NCBI GenBank assembly: GCA_963755085.1
Contig: CAVWIN010000019.1
Coordinates: 21,563-85,562 of the forward strand
Length of the DNA stretch: 64,000 nt
Direction: 5' to 3'
Origin: JACVRM01 sp963755085
GTDB lineage: Bacteria; Actinomycetota; Thermoleophilia; Gaiellales; Gaiellaceae
This document shows positions 44,836 to 53,138 of this stretch, one piece after another. How positions within the stretch are numbered: the stretch's first letter is position 1; each line of letters opens with the position of its first letter. The notes below the pieces were generated by a model. That model was not told where the DNA came from, made no database searches, and saw nothing but the letters and a program-made list of their open reading frames with translations. A program made the translations under genes and the position numbers.

Positions 44836-46272
44836 GTGCGCGACATCTGCCAGGAAGCCGTCGACGCCGCCCTCGCAGCGGGGGCCGAATACGCGGACGC
44901 GCGCGCGGTCGTCGAGCGCGGCCAGCAGGTGTCGACGAAGAACGGGCGGGTCGAGACGCTCGCCGACGCGGAGAGCGAGGGCATCGGCGTCCGCGTACTC
45001 GTCGACGGCGCCTGGGGCTTCGCCTGCTCGAGCCGGCTGGACGAGGCGGGCGCCCGTGACGCGGCCGCCCGTGCGACCGGGTTCGCGCGCGCGGCGCCGA
45101 CCCGGAACGGCCGCAGCCTCGCCCCGGTCGAGCCGGCCTCCGGCTCGTACGCGACGCCCGTCGAGCAGGACCCGTTCGCGGTCTCGCTCGCCGACAAGAT
45201 CGAGCTTTGCCTGCGGGCGGAAGAGGCGGCGCGCCACCCGGGCGTGAAGGTGACGTCCGCCTCGGCACGCGCGCTGTCTCAGCGCAAGCACCTCGTCACC
45301 TCGGCCGGCGCAGACGTCGAGCAGCTCGTCGTCGAGTGCGGCGCCGGCGTGGACGCGCTCGCCGCCGGCGACGGCCTCTTCCAGCAGCGCTCCTACCCCA
45401 GCGCGTTCGGCGGCTCGAGCGCGCAGGCCGGCTGGGAGTACGTCGAGTCGCTCCGGCTCGCCGAAGTTGCGCCGCGCCTCGGCGAGGAGGCGGCGGCGCT
45501 CCTGCGCGCGGATGCCTGCCCGGCGGGCGTGACCACGCTCGTCATCGACTCGGAGCAGACCGCGCTCCAGGTGCACGAGTCGGTGGGGCATCCCACCGAG
45601 CTCGACCGCGTCTACGGCACCGAGGCCGCCTACGCCGGCACGAGCTTCCTCTCACCCGGAGACCTGGGCTCGCTCCGTTACGGCTCCGAGCTGATGAACG
45701 TCACCGCCGACTCGACCACCGAGCGCGGCCTCGGCTCCTTCGGCTGGGACGACGAGGGCGTGCCCGCCGCGCGCGAGCCGATCGTGGCCAGGGGCGTGCT
45801 CTCCGGCTTCCTCACCTCACGCGAGACCGCGGCGCAGATCGGCGCGGGGGGAGGCGGCTCGATGCGGGCGGAGACGTGGAACCGGATGCCGCTCGTCCGC
45901 ATGACGAACCTGCATCTGGAGGCCGGCGACAGCGGATCGGTAGAGGACCTGATCGCGGAGGTCGACGACGGCATCTTCCTCTCGACGAACCGCAGCTGGT
46001 CGATCGACGACAAGCGCCTCAACTTCCAGTTCGGGACACAGATCGCGTGGGAGATCAAGCGCGGCAAGCTCGGCCGTATGCTCCGGGATGCGGTCTACAC
46101 CGGGATCACGCCGCGGTTCTGGGGCTCGCTGGACGGGCTCGGCGGCCCCGAGACGTGGGTGCTCTACGGGTTGACGAACTGCGGCAAGGGCCAGCCGGGC
46201 CAGAGCGCGCACGTGTCGCACGGCGCGCCGGCCAGCCGGTTCCGGAACGTCCAGGTCGGCGTCCGCCCGTGA
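44836..46272 (+). CDS. tldD: TldD-family metalloprotease subunit
   Basis: 478 residues. The TldD zinc motif HESVGHPTELDRVYG (HExxxH) and the conserved late Cys in LYGLTNCGKGQPGQSAHVSH identify the catalytic subunit of the TldD/TldE protease. In other bacteria this protease matures modified peptides and degrades unfolded peptides. GTG start. Its stop overlaps the start of tldE by four bases, giving the obligatory heterodimer in one operon. No RiPP precursor is apparent nearby. Confidence 0.93.
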   Translation: MRDICQEAVDAALAAGAEYADARAVVERGQQVSTKNGRVETLADAESEGIGVRVLVDGAWGFACSSRLDEAGARDAAARATGFARAAPTRNGRSLAPVEPASGSYATPVEQDPFAVSLADKIELCLRAEEAARHPGVKVTSASARALSQRKHLVTSAGADVEQLVVECGAGVDALAAGDGLFQQRSYPSAFGGSSAQAGWEYVESLRLAEVAPRLGEEAAALLRADACPAGVTTLVIDSEQTALQVHESVGHPTELDRVYGTEAAYAGTSFLSPGDLGSLRYGSELMNVTADSTTERGLGSFGWDDEGVPAAREPIVARGVLSGFLTSRETAAQIGAGGGGSMRAETWNRMPLVRMTNLHLEAGDSGSVEDLIAEVDDGIFLSTNRSWSIDDKRLNFQFGTQIAWEIKRGKLGRMLRDAVYTGITPRFWGSLDGLGGPETWVLYGLTNCGKGQPGQSAHVSHGAPASRFRNVQVGVRP

Positions 46273-47624
46273 CCGCGCTCGACCTCGCGGAGCGCGCGCT
46301 CGCGGCCGTCGCCGGCGAGGAGGCCGAGGCCGTCGTCCACTCCGAGCTGTCGGGCTTCGCCCGCTACGCCGGCTCGGAGGTGCACCAGCCGACCCTGGTC
46401 GAGAACCGCGTCGTCCAGCTGCGCGTGGCCCGCGACGGCCGGGTCGGCGGCGCGTCGACGAACCGCACCGATGACGAGGCGCTGCGCGAGCTCGCGCGCC
46501 GGACGCTCGAGGCGGCCGCGACCGCGCCCGCCGACGACACGTTCCCCGGCTTTGCGCCGCGCGCGGAACCGCCGGCCGTCCATGGCTACGACGAGGCGAC
46601 GGCCGAGCTGTCGCCGGCCGAGCAGGCGCAGATCGCCGCCCGGGCGATCGCCGCCGCCCGGCCGCTCGAGCTCTACGGCTACGTGACGAGCGGGGTCGTC
46701 GAGCTGGCCGTCGCCACGTCCGCCGGGCTCGCCGCGGAGGACCGGATGACGGACGCGAGCGTCGTCGCGCTCGCTGCCGGCGAAGGCGTCTCCGGCTACG
46801 CGGAACGGCAGGCGGTCGCGATCGGCTCCATCGACGCGGCCGAGCCGGCGGAGGAGGCGCTCCGCAAGGCCGAGGCGACGCGAGGCGGCGCCGAGGTGGA
46901 GCCGCGCCCGTACCGCGCCGTGCTGGAGCCCTACGCGTTCGCCGAGCTGCTCGAGTACTTCGCGCAGGACAGCTTCAACGGCCTCGGCCTGCTCGAGCAG
47001 TCCAGCTTCTTCGCGGGCCGGATCGGCGAGCGCGTCTTCGCGCGGAACGTCTCGATCGCCGAGGACCCGCTCGACCCGGCCGGCCTCCCCAAGTCGCTCG
47101 ACTTCGAGGGCACGCCCCGGCGCCGCGTGCCGCTCGTCGAGGAGGGCGTCGCGCGCGCGGTCGTCTGGGACCGCGGCACCGCCGCCCGCGCGGGCGAGGA
47201 GTCGACCGGGAACGCCATCCCCGTCCAGTACCGCCGCTACGGGCCGGCGCCGGTCGCGCTCTCGGTCGCAGCCGGCGAGGCGGGCTCGCTCGAGGAGCTC
47301 GACGAGGCGGTCCGCGACGGCATCCACGTCACGCGCCTGCACTACCTCTCGGTCGTCAGCCCGCGCGAGGGGATTGTCACCGGCATGACGCGCGACGGCA
47401 CGTTCCGGATCCGCGACGGGCGCCGCGCCGAGCCGCTCGTCAACCTGCGCTTCACCGTCTCCGTCCCGGAGATGCTTGCCGACGTGCCCGCGCTGACGCG
47501 CGAGCGCATGCTCGTGAACCGCACGCAGTGGTACGACGAGCGCTACGCGTACGGCTTCGTGGTGCCCGGCATCGCGACCGCGAAGTTCACGATCACGGGG
47601 AACGGGTCGGGGCCGGGGCTCTAG
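46269..47624 (+). CDS. tldE: TldE/PmbA-family protease subunit
   Basis: About 451 residues. Homologous to TldD but lacking the HExxxH motif, as expected for the regulatory partner. It shows ENRVVQLRVARDGRVGGAST, EPYAFAELLEYFAQDSFNGL, GEESTGNAIPVQYRRYGPAP and the C-terminal LSVVSPREGIVTGMTRDGTF typical of PmbA. GTG start overlaps tldD. The stop overlaps the convergent secG stop by three bases (47622-47623 shared). Confidence 0.9.
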   Translation: MTALDLAERALAAVAGEEAEAVVHSELSGFARYAGSEVHQPTLVENRVVQLRVARDGRVGGASTNRTDDEALRELARRTLEAAATAPADDTFPGFAPRAEPPAVHGYDEATAELSPAEQAQIAARAIAAARPLELYGYVTSGVVELAVATSAGLAAEDRMTDASVVALAAGEGVSGYAERQAVAIGSIDAAEPAEEALRKAEATRGGAEVEPRPYRAVLEPYAFAELLEYFAQDSFNGLGLLEQSSFFAGRIGERVFARNVSIAEDPLDPAGLPKSLDFEGTPRRRVPLVEEGVARAVVWDRGTAARAGEESTGNAIPVQYRRYGPAPVALSVAAGEAGSLEELDEAVRDGIHVTRLHYLSVVSPREGIVTGMTRDGTFRIRDGRRAEPLVNLRFTVSVPEMLADVPALTRERMLVNRTQWYDERYAYGFVVPGIATAKFTITGNGSGPGL

Positions 47625-47842
47625 GCGAGCAGGCGGTACAGGATCACGGTGTTGATGAAGAACAACGCCGCGAACACGATCGTGAGTCGCGTCAGGTTGC
47701 GCTCGACGATGTGCGTCCCGCCCTGCGAGGTCGGCACGAAGCCCATGCCGCCCATGCCCGCGTCGCGGCCCGAGTGCAGGAGCACGAGCGTGATCAGGCC
47801 CACGCAGACGATGAACTGGATGAAGACGACGACAGGAAGCAT
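47621..47842 (-). CDS. secG: Protein-export membrane protein SecG
   Basis: 73 residues with two membrane helices (VVFIQFIVCVGLITLVLLHS and LTIVFAALFFINTVILYRLL). Between them is the SecG loop SGRDAGMGGMGFVPTSQGGT. Auxiliary subunit of the SecYEG translocon. Convergent with tldE, divergent from the small helical protein at 47864. Confidence 0.93.
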   Translation of the reverse strand: MLPVVVFIQFIVCVGLITLVLLHSGRDAGMGGMGFVPTSQGGTHIVERNLTRLTIVFAALFFINTVILYRLLA

Positions 47843-47863
47843 CCGCGCCTCAGAATAGCGGCG

Positions 47864-48061
47864 ATGGACGCCGACGGTGCCCGCGCGAAGATCCAGAAGC
47901 TCCTGCTCACGGGGGACAACCGCCTCAAGCAGGGCGCCGGCCCCGAGAAGGCGCGCCAGAGCTGGGAGCAGGCCCTCGAGGTCGCGCGTGAGGCGGGGCT
48001 CGAGGACTCGGTGCGGCCGCTCGTCGAGATCCGGCTCAGGGATCTCGAGCGCCTGACTTAG
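47864..48061 (+). CDS. Small helical (TPR-like) conserved-type protein
   Basis: 65 residues, MDADGARAKIQKLLLTGDNR then AGPEKARQSWEQALEVAREA, which reads like a single TPR-type helical pair. Divergent from secG with 21 bases between start codons. Not recognised beyond that. A small acidic/basic-balanced cytosolic protein. Confidence 0.55.
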   Translation: MDADGARAKIQKLLLTGDNRLKQGAGPEKARQSWEQALEVAREAGLEDSVRPLVEIRLRDLERLT

Positions 48062-48074
48062 TGGCTGAGAGCCA

Positions 48075-49076
48075 CTAACTCTGAGCGATGCGCTCGAGGA
48101 TCGCCTCGATCCGCTCCGCCTGCCGGTTCACGTCGTGCTCGGCCGCGGCAGCCCGCGCCGCGTCGTTCGGGCTCGGCAGCGCGGCCGCCGCGCGCATCGC
48201 CGCGGCGATCGCCTCCTCGTCGAGCGGGTCGACCAGCACGCCGGCCTCCGGCGGCACGAACTCCGGCGGCCCGCCGACCTGCGTTGCCACCACGGACCGG
48301 GCTGACGCCATCGCCTCGAGGATCACCTGGCCGAACGGCTCGACGAGGCTCGGCTGGCAGACGACGTCCGCGGCCGCGAGCCAGCGCGCGACCCGGTCGT
48401 GCTCGACCCGGCCGGCCAGCCGGATGCCCGGCCGGCCCTCGAGCTGCGCGCGCAGGGGCCCGTCGCCGACGAAGGCGAGCCGGCCCTCGCCGAGGCGCTC
48501 GAACGCGGCCGCGAGGCGAAGCACGTTCTTGCGCTCGTCGAGGCCGCCGACGCACACGAACGCCGGGCCGTCGCCCTCCCAGCCGAGCTCGGCCCGCGCG
48601 GCCGCGGGGTCGGCCGGCGCGAAGCGCGTGAGGTCGACGCCGGAGTCGACCACCTCGACGCGTCCGCGCGCCTCCGGGACGCGCTCCTCGAGCTCGCGGC
48701 GCAGGTAGTCCGACACGGCGACGATCGCCGCCGCACGGCGCGCGACGAACCGCGTCGCAGCGGCGACGCCGCGCACCGTCCCGATGTTGCGGACGTCCTG
48801 GCCGTGCGCGGTCACGAGCACCGGGGCGCGTCCGGCGAGTGCGGCGAGCCCCGTCGGAAACAGGAAGTGGCTCCAGACGACGTCCGGCCGGGGCGCCGCG
48901 CGGGCGCGCCGGGCAAGGCTGACGTACTTGCCAAGCCCCGCGCCGCGCCGGTCGACGACGACGCGCTCGATCTCGTGCCCGCGCCGCTCGACCGCGTCGG
49001 CCAGGTCGCGCACGAACACGCCGTAGTCGGGCGCGTCGGGACCTGGGTACATCTGGGAGACGAGCAGTATCCGCAT
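48075..49076 (-). CDS. Glycosyltransferase family 4
   Basis: About 333 residues from ATG 49076. GT-B fold retaining transferase. N-domain opens ILLVSQMYPGPDAPDYGVFV, with WSHFLFPTGLAALAG and LVTAHGQDV. C-domain shows FVCVGGLDERKNVLRLAAAF, LAFVGDGPLRAQLEG, and the E-x7-E nucleotide-sugar motif in QPSLVEPFGQVILEAMASA. Probably transfers a sugar from a nucleotide donor in envelope or secondary glycan synthesis. Acceptor unknown. Divergent from the RuBisCO-like gene across a palindrome. Confidence 0.88.
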   Translation of the reverse strand: MRILLVSQMYPGPDAPDYGVFVRDLADAVERRGHEIERVVVDRRGAGLGKYVSLARRARAAPRPDVVWSHFLFPTGLAALAGRAPVLVTAHGQDVRNIGTVRGVAAATRFVARRAAAIVAVSDYLRRELEERVPEARGRVEVVDSGVDLTRFAPADPAAARAELGWEGDGPAFVCVGGLDERKNVLRLAAAFERLGEGRLAFVGDGPLRAQLEGRPGIRLAGRVEHDRVARWLAAADVVCQPSLVEPFGQVILEAMASARSVVATQVGGPPEFVPPEAGVLVDPLDEEAIAAAMRAAAALPSPNDAARAAAAEHDVNRQAERIEAILERIAQS

Positions 49077-49083
49077 GCGAAGC

Positions 49084-49114
49084 AACCTTTACAGGGACAG
49101 TCCCTGTAAAGGTT
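49084..49114. repeat. 31-bp perfect palindrome between divergent genes
   Basis: AACCTTTACAGGGAC (49084-49098), a central A, then GTCCCTGTAAAGGTT (49100-49114). It sits eight bases from each divergent start (49076 and 49123). It could be an operator, a cruciform or REP-type repeat, or the leader hairpin of either transcript. The core AGGGACAGTCCCT resembles the motifs at 8914-8943. Confidence 0.85.
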
Positions 49115-49122
49115 CGGGCCGC

Positions 49123-50118
49123 ATGCTGCGCGTCATCTATGAGCTGTCGCCGCCGGAGGCGATCGAAGCGCTGGTGCGTGTGACCTCCACGGGCGTCCCG
49201 GCGGATCCCGGCGGAGCGCGGCCGACTGTCGAGGCGGACGGCGAGCGGGTGACGCTGACCTACCCGGATGCGAACTGGGGCGCCGACCTCAGCCTGCTCG
49301 TCTCCTCGGTCGTCGCCGGCGAGTGGGGCGACTCCGGCGCGCTCGAGCGCTGCCGGCTCGTCCATATCGACTGGCCGGACGGCCTGCCCGGCCCGGCGCA
49401 CGCGGCGCCCGACCGCGTCCTCGTCGGGGCGATCGTCAAGCCGGCGCTCGGGCTCTCGCCGCGCGAGGCGGCGGCCATCGCCGGCGAGCTGGCCGCGGGC
49501 GGCGCCGACCTCGTGAAGGACGACGAGCTGATCGGCGACCGCCCGTGGAGCCCACTCGAGGAACGGGTCCGCGCCATCGTCGCCGCGATCCCCGAGCGCG
49601 TCATCTACGTCGCCAACGTGACCGGCTCGGCCGACGGCCTGCTCCACCGCGCCGAGCGAGCGGTCGAGCTCGGGGCAAAGGGGCTGCTCGTCAACGCCTG
49701 GGCGCAGGGCTTCGACGCCGTCCGCGTCCTGCGCGACCGCGACCTCGGCGCGTCCGTCTTCGCGCACCGTGCCGGCGGCGCGCCCTGGCTGCGCGGGACC
49801 GTCGGCGCGGGCGGCGGCCCGATTGCGAGCCTGACGCGCATGGCCGGCTCCGACTACGTCCTGGTCGGCTCGTTCACCGGGAAGCTCGCCGACGACCCGG
49901 CCGACGTCCAGGCCGCGATCGCAGCCTGCCACGCACCCGCCGGCGTGCCGCGCGCCGTCGCCGTCCTCGGCGGCGGGGTATCGCCCGACAACGCAGCGGC
50001 GCAGGTCGAGAGGGCCGGCACGCGCTCGGGCGTGATGGCGTTGCTCGGGTCAGCCATGTACGCCTATCCCGGCGGCTTGCGCGAGGCGGTCGCCGCGACC
50101 GTGGCGGCCGTCCGGTGA
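49123..50118 (+). CDS. Short RuBisCO-like protein, probable methionine-salvage enzyme
   Basis: 331 residues, shorter than the usual 400 or more. RuBisCO superfamily residues: VLVGAIVKPALGLSPREAAA (first active-site Lys), GGADLVKDDELIGDRPWSPL (the Lys-Asp-Asp-Glu metal site), FAHRAGGAPWLRG (His-Arg), VGSFTGKLADDP (loop-6 Lys equivalent) and AVLGGGVSPDN (phosphate-binding Gly triplet). The N-terminal domain is reduced. Overlap with mtnA (GTGA) points to a role as an isomerase or enolase acting on 5-methylthioribulose-1-phosphate or its product (MtnW-like). The exact reaction is not decided. Carboxylase activity is unlikely. Confidence 0.82.
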   Translation: MLRVIYELSPPEAIEALVRVTSTGVPADPGGARPTVEADGERVTLTYPDANWGADLSLLVSSVVAGEWGDSGALERCRLVHIDWPDGLPGPAHAAPDRVLVGAIVKPALGLSPREAAAIAGELAAGGADLVKDDELIGDRPWSPLEERVRAIVAAIPERVIYVANVTGSADGLLHRAERAVELGAKGLLVNAWAQGFDAVRVLRDRDLGASVFAHRAGGAPWLRGTVGAGGGPIASLTRMAGSDYVLVGSFTGKLADDPADVQAAIAACHAPAGVPRAVAVLGGGVSPDNAAAQVERAGTRSGVMALLGSAMYAYPGGLREAVAATVAAVR

Positions 50119-51080
50119 ACGACCCGATCCCGCCGACGATCGAGCTGGAGGGCGCGCACGTCCGCCTGATCGACCAGCGCCTCCTGCCCGGCGAGCTGGT
50201 CATGCTCGAATGCCGGACGGTCGACGAGCTGTGCGACGCCATCATCACCCTCGCCGTCCGCGGCGCGCCTGCACTCGGCGCGGCCGGCGCGATGGGGATC
50301 GCACTCGCGACGCTCACCGGCGAGCCTGTCGAGGAGGCGGCGCGCAAGCTCAAGGCGACACGCCCGACGGCCGTCAACCTCGCCTGGGGCGTCGACCGCG
50401 CGCTGGCCGCGCAGGACCCGGTCGCGGAGGCGCAGCTGATCGCCGTCGAGGACGTCGAGCGCAACCGGCGCATCGGCGCAAACGGCGCCCCGCTGCTCCC
50501 GCCCGGCTCCCGGGTGCTGACGCACTGCAACGCCGGCTCGCTGGCAACGGTCGGCTACGGGACGGCGATCGGCGTCATCCGTGCCGCACACGAGCAGGGC
50601 CGCGAGCCGAGCGTCTGGGTCGACGAGACGCGGCCGGTGCTCCAGGGCGCGCGGCTGACTGCGTGGGAGCTGGCGCGGCTCGGCATCCCGTTCCGGCTGG
50701 TCGCCGACGTGATGGCCGCCGGCCTGATGGCGGCCGGCGAGGTCGACGCGGTCGTCGTCGGAGCCGACCGCGTCGCCGCCAACGGTGACGTCGCCAACAA
50801 GGTCGGCACGTACGGGCTGGCGGTGCTCGCCGACTACCACTCGATCCCGTTCTACGTCGCGGCCCCCGTGTCGACGCTCGACCCGGGGACGCCGACCGGC
50901 GCCGAGATCCCGGTCGAGCAGCGCGCCGCCGAGGAGGTGGCCGAGCTCGCGGGCACGCGGATCGCGCCGCCCGGCGTCGAGGTCGACAACCGGGCGTTCG
51001 ACGTCACCCCTGCGAGCCTGGTCACCGCCTGGGTGACGGAGGAGGGCGTCGCCCGCTCGCCCGCCGACCTGCCTGGATGA
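50115..51080 (+). CDS. mtnA: S-methyl-5-thioribose-1-phosphate isomerase MtnA
   Basis: 321 residues of the eIF2B-alpha-like isomerase family, converting methylthioribose-1-phosphate to methylthioribulose-1-phosphate in methionine salvage. The catalytic Cys is in VLTHCNAGSLATVGYGTA and the catalytic Asp in VVVGADRVAANGDVANKVGT. RGAPALGAAGAMGIALA, WVDETRPVLQGARLTAWEL and the late FDVTPASLVTAWVTEEG are also typical. GTG start overlaps the RuBisCO-like gene. Ribose-1,5-bisphosphate isomerase relatives share the fold, but the neighbour favours MtnA. Confidence 0.92.
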   Translation: MNDPIPPTIELEGAHVRLIDQRLLPGELVMLECRTVDELCDAIITLAVRGAPALGAAGAMGIALATLTGEPVEEAARKLKATRPTAVNLAWGVDRALAAQDPVAEAQLIAVEDVERNRRIGANGAPLLPPGSRVLTHCNAGSLATVGYGTAIGVIRAAHEQGREPSVWVDETRPVLQGARLTAWELARLGIPFRLVADVMAAGLMAAGEVDAVVVGADRVAANGDVANKVGTYGLAVLADYHSIPFYVAAPVSTLDPGTPTGAEIPVEQRAAEEVAELAGTRIAPPGVEVDNRAFDVTPASLVTAWVTEEGVARSPADLPG

Positions 51081-51083
51081 CGC

Positions 51084-52664
51084 CTACGCGCGCTGCGAGT
51101 CGTACATTCCGAACTCGTCGCGGAGCACGCCGCTGATCTCACCGACCGTGCAGCGCACGCGCAGCGCCTCGCGCATCGGCGGGAGCAGGTTCTCCGTCCC
51201 GCGTGCGACGCGGCGCACCTCCTCGAGCGCCGCTTCCGCCGCCGCGGCGTCGCGCTCGGCCCGCACGCCCGCCGTCCGCTCGAGCTGCCGCTGCTCCGCG
51301 GCCGGGTCGATGCGCTGCAGCTCGACGTCCTCCTCCTCGGCCTCCTCGTAGCGGTTGACGCCGACGATCACGCGCTCGCCGGCCTCGACCTCCTGCTGGT
51401 AGCGGAACGCCGAGTCCTCGATCTCGCGCTGGACGAACTCCTGCTCGATCGCCGCGACCGCGCCGCCAAGCTCGTCGATCCGCTCGAGCAGCTCGCGGGC
51501 GCGCGCCTCCAGCTCGTCCGTCATCGCCTCGATGAAGTACGCGCCGCCGAGCGGGTCGGCCGTGTCGGTCCCGCCGGCCTCGCTGGCCAGGATCTGCTGT
51601 GTCCGCAGCGCGATCCGCGCCGAGCGCGGTGTCGGCAGGGCGAGCGCCTCGTCGAACGCGTTCGTGTGGATCGACTGCGCGCCGCCGCACACCGCGGCCA
51701 GCGCCTGCACGGTCACACGCGCGACGTTGTTCTCCGGCTGCTGCGCGGTCAGCGTCGAGCCGCCCGTCTGCGCGTGGAAGCGGAGCGCCAGGGCCTTCGG
51801 GTTCCTCGCGCCGAAGCGCTCGCGCATGATCTCCGCCCACAGCCGCCGCGCCGCCCGGAACTTCGCCACCTCCTGGAAGAAGTGGTTGTGCGCGTTGAAG
51901 AAGAACGAGAGCCGCGCTCCGAAGTCGTCCGGCGAGAGCCCGGCGTCGACAGCCGCCCGGCAGTAGGCGATCCCGTTCGCCAGCGTGAAGGCAAGCTCCT
52001 GGACGGCGGTCGCCCCCGCCTCGCGGATGTGGTACCCGGAGATCGAGATCGTGTTCCATTTCGGCAGCCGCTCGGCGCAGTACGCGAACAGGTCGGTGGT
52101 GATGCGCATCGATGGCCGCGGCGGGTAGATGTAGTTCCCGCGCGCGCAGTACTCCTTGAGGATGTCGTTCTGCACCGTGCCGCGCAGCCGGTCGCCGGTC
52201 ACGCCCTGGCCCTCGGCGACGAGCTCGTAGAGGAGCAGGAGCAGCGCCGCCGGCGCGTTGATCGTCATCGACGTCGAGACGGTGTCGAGCGGGATCTCCG
52301 CGAACAAGAGCTCCATGTCCGCGATCGAGTCGATCGCGACGCCGGTCCGCCCCACCTCGCCGAGCGCGCGCGGGTCGTCGGAGTCGTAGCCCAGCTGCGT
52401 CGGGAGGTCGAACGCGACCGAGAGCCCGGTCTGCCCGCGGTCGAGCAGGAAGCGGAAGCGCTCGTTCGTCTCCTCGGCCGACGCGAAGCCCGCGTACTGC
52501 CGCATCGTCCACGGCCTGCCCCGGTACATGTCCCGGTACGGCCCGCGTGTGAAGGGGTACTCGCCGGGCGGCTCCGGCTCGAGGCCGGCCACGTCCTCGG
52601 CGGTGTAGACGGGCTTGATCTCGATGCCGGAGTCGGTCTCGCGCCGGTCCTCCGCTGTTGCCAC
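51084..52664 (-). CDS. Methylmalonyl-CoA mutase-type acyl-CoA mutase, large (substrate) subunit
   Basis: 526 residues, the TIM-barrel catalytic subunit only; the C-terminal B12-binding domain is absent, so a small cobalamin subunit must come from elsewhere. It shows YPFTRGPYRDMYRGRPWTMR, RQYAGFASAEETNERFRFLL, GLSVAFDLPTQLGYDSDDPR, TSMTINAPAALLLLLYEL, TISISGYHIREAGATAVQEL (catalytic His) and LRFHAQTGGSTLTAQQPENN. The split architecture is shared by archaeal-type methylmalonyl-CoA, isobutyryl-CoA and 2-hydroxyisobutyryl-CoA mutases. Substrate choice is not settled. Third gene of an operon with marR and the propeller gene. Confidence 0.88.
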   Translation of the reverse strand: MATAEDRRETDSGIEIKPVYTAEDVAGLEPEPPGEYPFTRGPYRDMYRGRPWTMRQYAGFASAEETNERFRFLLDRGQTGLSVAFDLPTQLGYDSDDPRALGEVGRTGVAIDSIADMELLFAEIPLDTVSTSMTINAPAALLLLLYELVAEGQGVTGDRLRGTVQNDILKEYCARGNYIYPPRPSMRITTDLFAYCAERLPKWNTISISGYHIREAGATAVQELAFTLANGIAYCRAAVDAGLSPDDFGARLSFFFNAHNHFFQEVAKFRAARRLWAEIMRERFGARNPKALALRFHAQTGGSTLTAQQPENNVARVTVQALAAVCGGAQSIHTNAFDEALALPTPRSARIALRTQQILASEAGGTDTADPLGGAYFIEAMTDELEARARELLERIDELGGAVAAIEQEFVQREIEDSAFRYQQEVEAGERVIVGVNRYEEAEEEDVELQRIDPAAEQRQLERTAGVRAERDAAAAEAALEEVRRVARGTENLLPPMREALRVRCTVGEISGVLRDEFGMYDSQRA

Positions 52665-52672
52665 AGGCCATG

Positions 52673-53131
52673 CTACGTCGCCGCCGTCTCGCCCTCCCCC
52701 GCCAGCGCCTGCACCGCGAGCCGGATGCGGCGCACGGCTTCCTCGTGCTCGCGGAGCTGCCCCTCGAGCGCGGCGTCGATGCGGTGGAGCGCGCGCTGGA
52801 AGGCCGGGATGCCGCGATCGAAGATCGCCTGGCCCTCCGGCGTGAGCTCGAGCAAGGTCGAGCGCCCGTCACGCGGGTTCGCGTACTCGCGGACGTGCCC
52901 CCGCTCGATCAGGCCGCGGAGGATGTCGCGCTCGGTCGTCCGCGGGCGGCCGGTCGCCTCGGCGAGCTGCGTGCGGGTGACCGGCTGCATGACCCCGATG
53001 AACGAGAGCGGCCCGTACTCGGCAGGGTCGACGCCGACGGCGCGCAGCTCGGCGTTCGACACCTCCCAGGCGTACCGGCCCGCAACGAGGAGCTCGTTGA
53101 CGATCGCTCCCCGGACGGGCGGCTCGCTCAC
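52673..53131 (-). CDS. MarR-family transcriptional regulator
   Basis: 152 residues. Winged helix: PVTRTQLAEATGRPRTTERD (helix-turn-helix) and REYANPRDGRSTLLELTPEG (the wing with the conserved Asp-x-Arg). Terminal helices mediate dimerisation. It starts seven bases after the propeller stop and ends eight before the mutase, so it is co-transcribed with both. The double palindrome upstream of the operon is a good candidate for its operator. Confidence 0.85.
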   Translation of the reverse strand: MSEPPVRGAIVNELLVAGRYAWEVSNAELRAVGVDPAEYGPLSFIGVMQPVTRTQLAEATGRPRTTERDILRGLIERGHVREYANPRDGRSTLLELTPEGQAIFDRGIPAFQRALHRIDAALEGQLREHEEAVRRIRLAVQALAGEGETAAT

Positions 53132-53138
53132 GCGGTAA

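Noticed and set aside
44836..47624. A RiPP or microcin cluster suggested by TldD/TldE.
   Set aside because: No precursor peptide, modification enzyme or exporter is adjacent. tldD/tldE occur as housekeeping genes in many bacteria.
49123..50118. A true CO2-fixing RuBisCO.
   Set aside because: It is too short, has a reduced N-terminal domain and altered loop-6 surroundings, and sits with mtnA. No phosphoribulokinase or carboxysome genes are seen.
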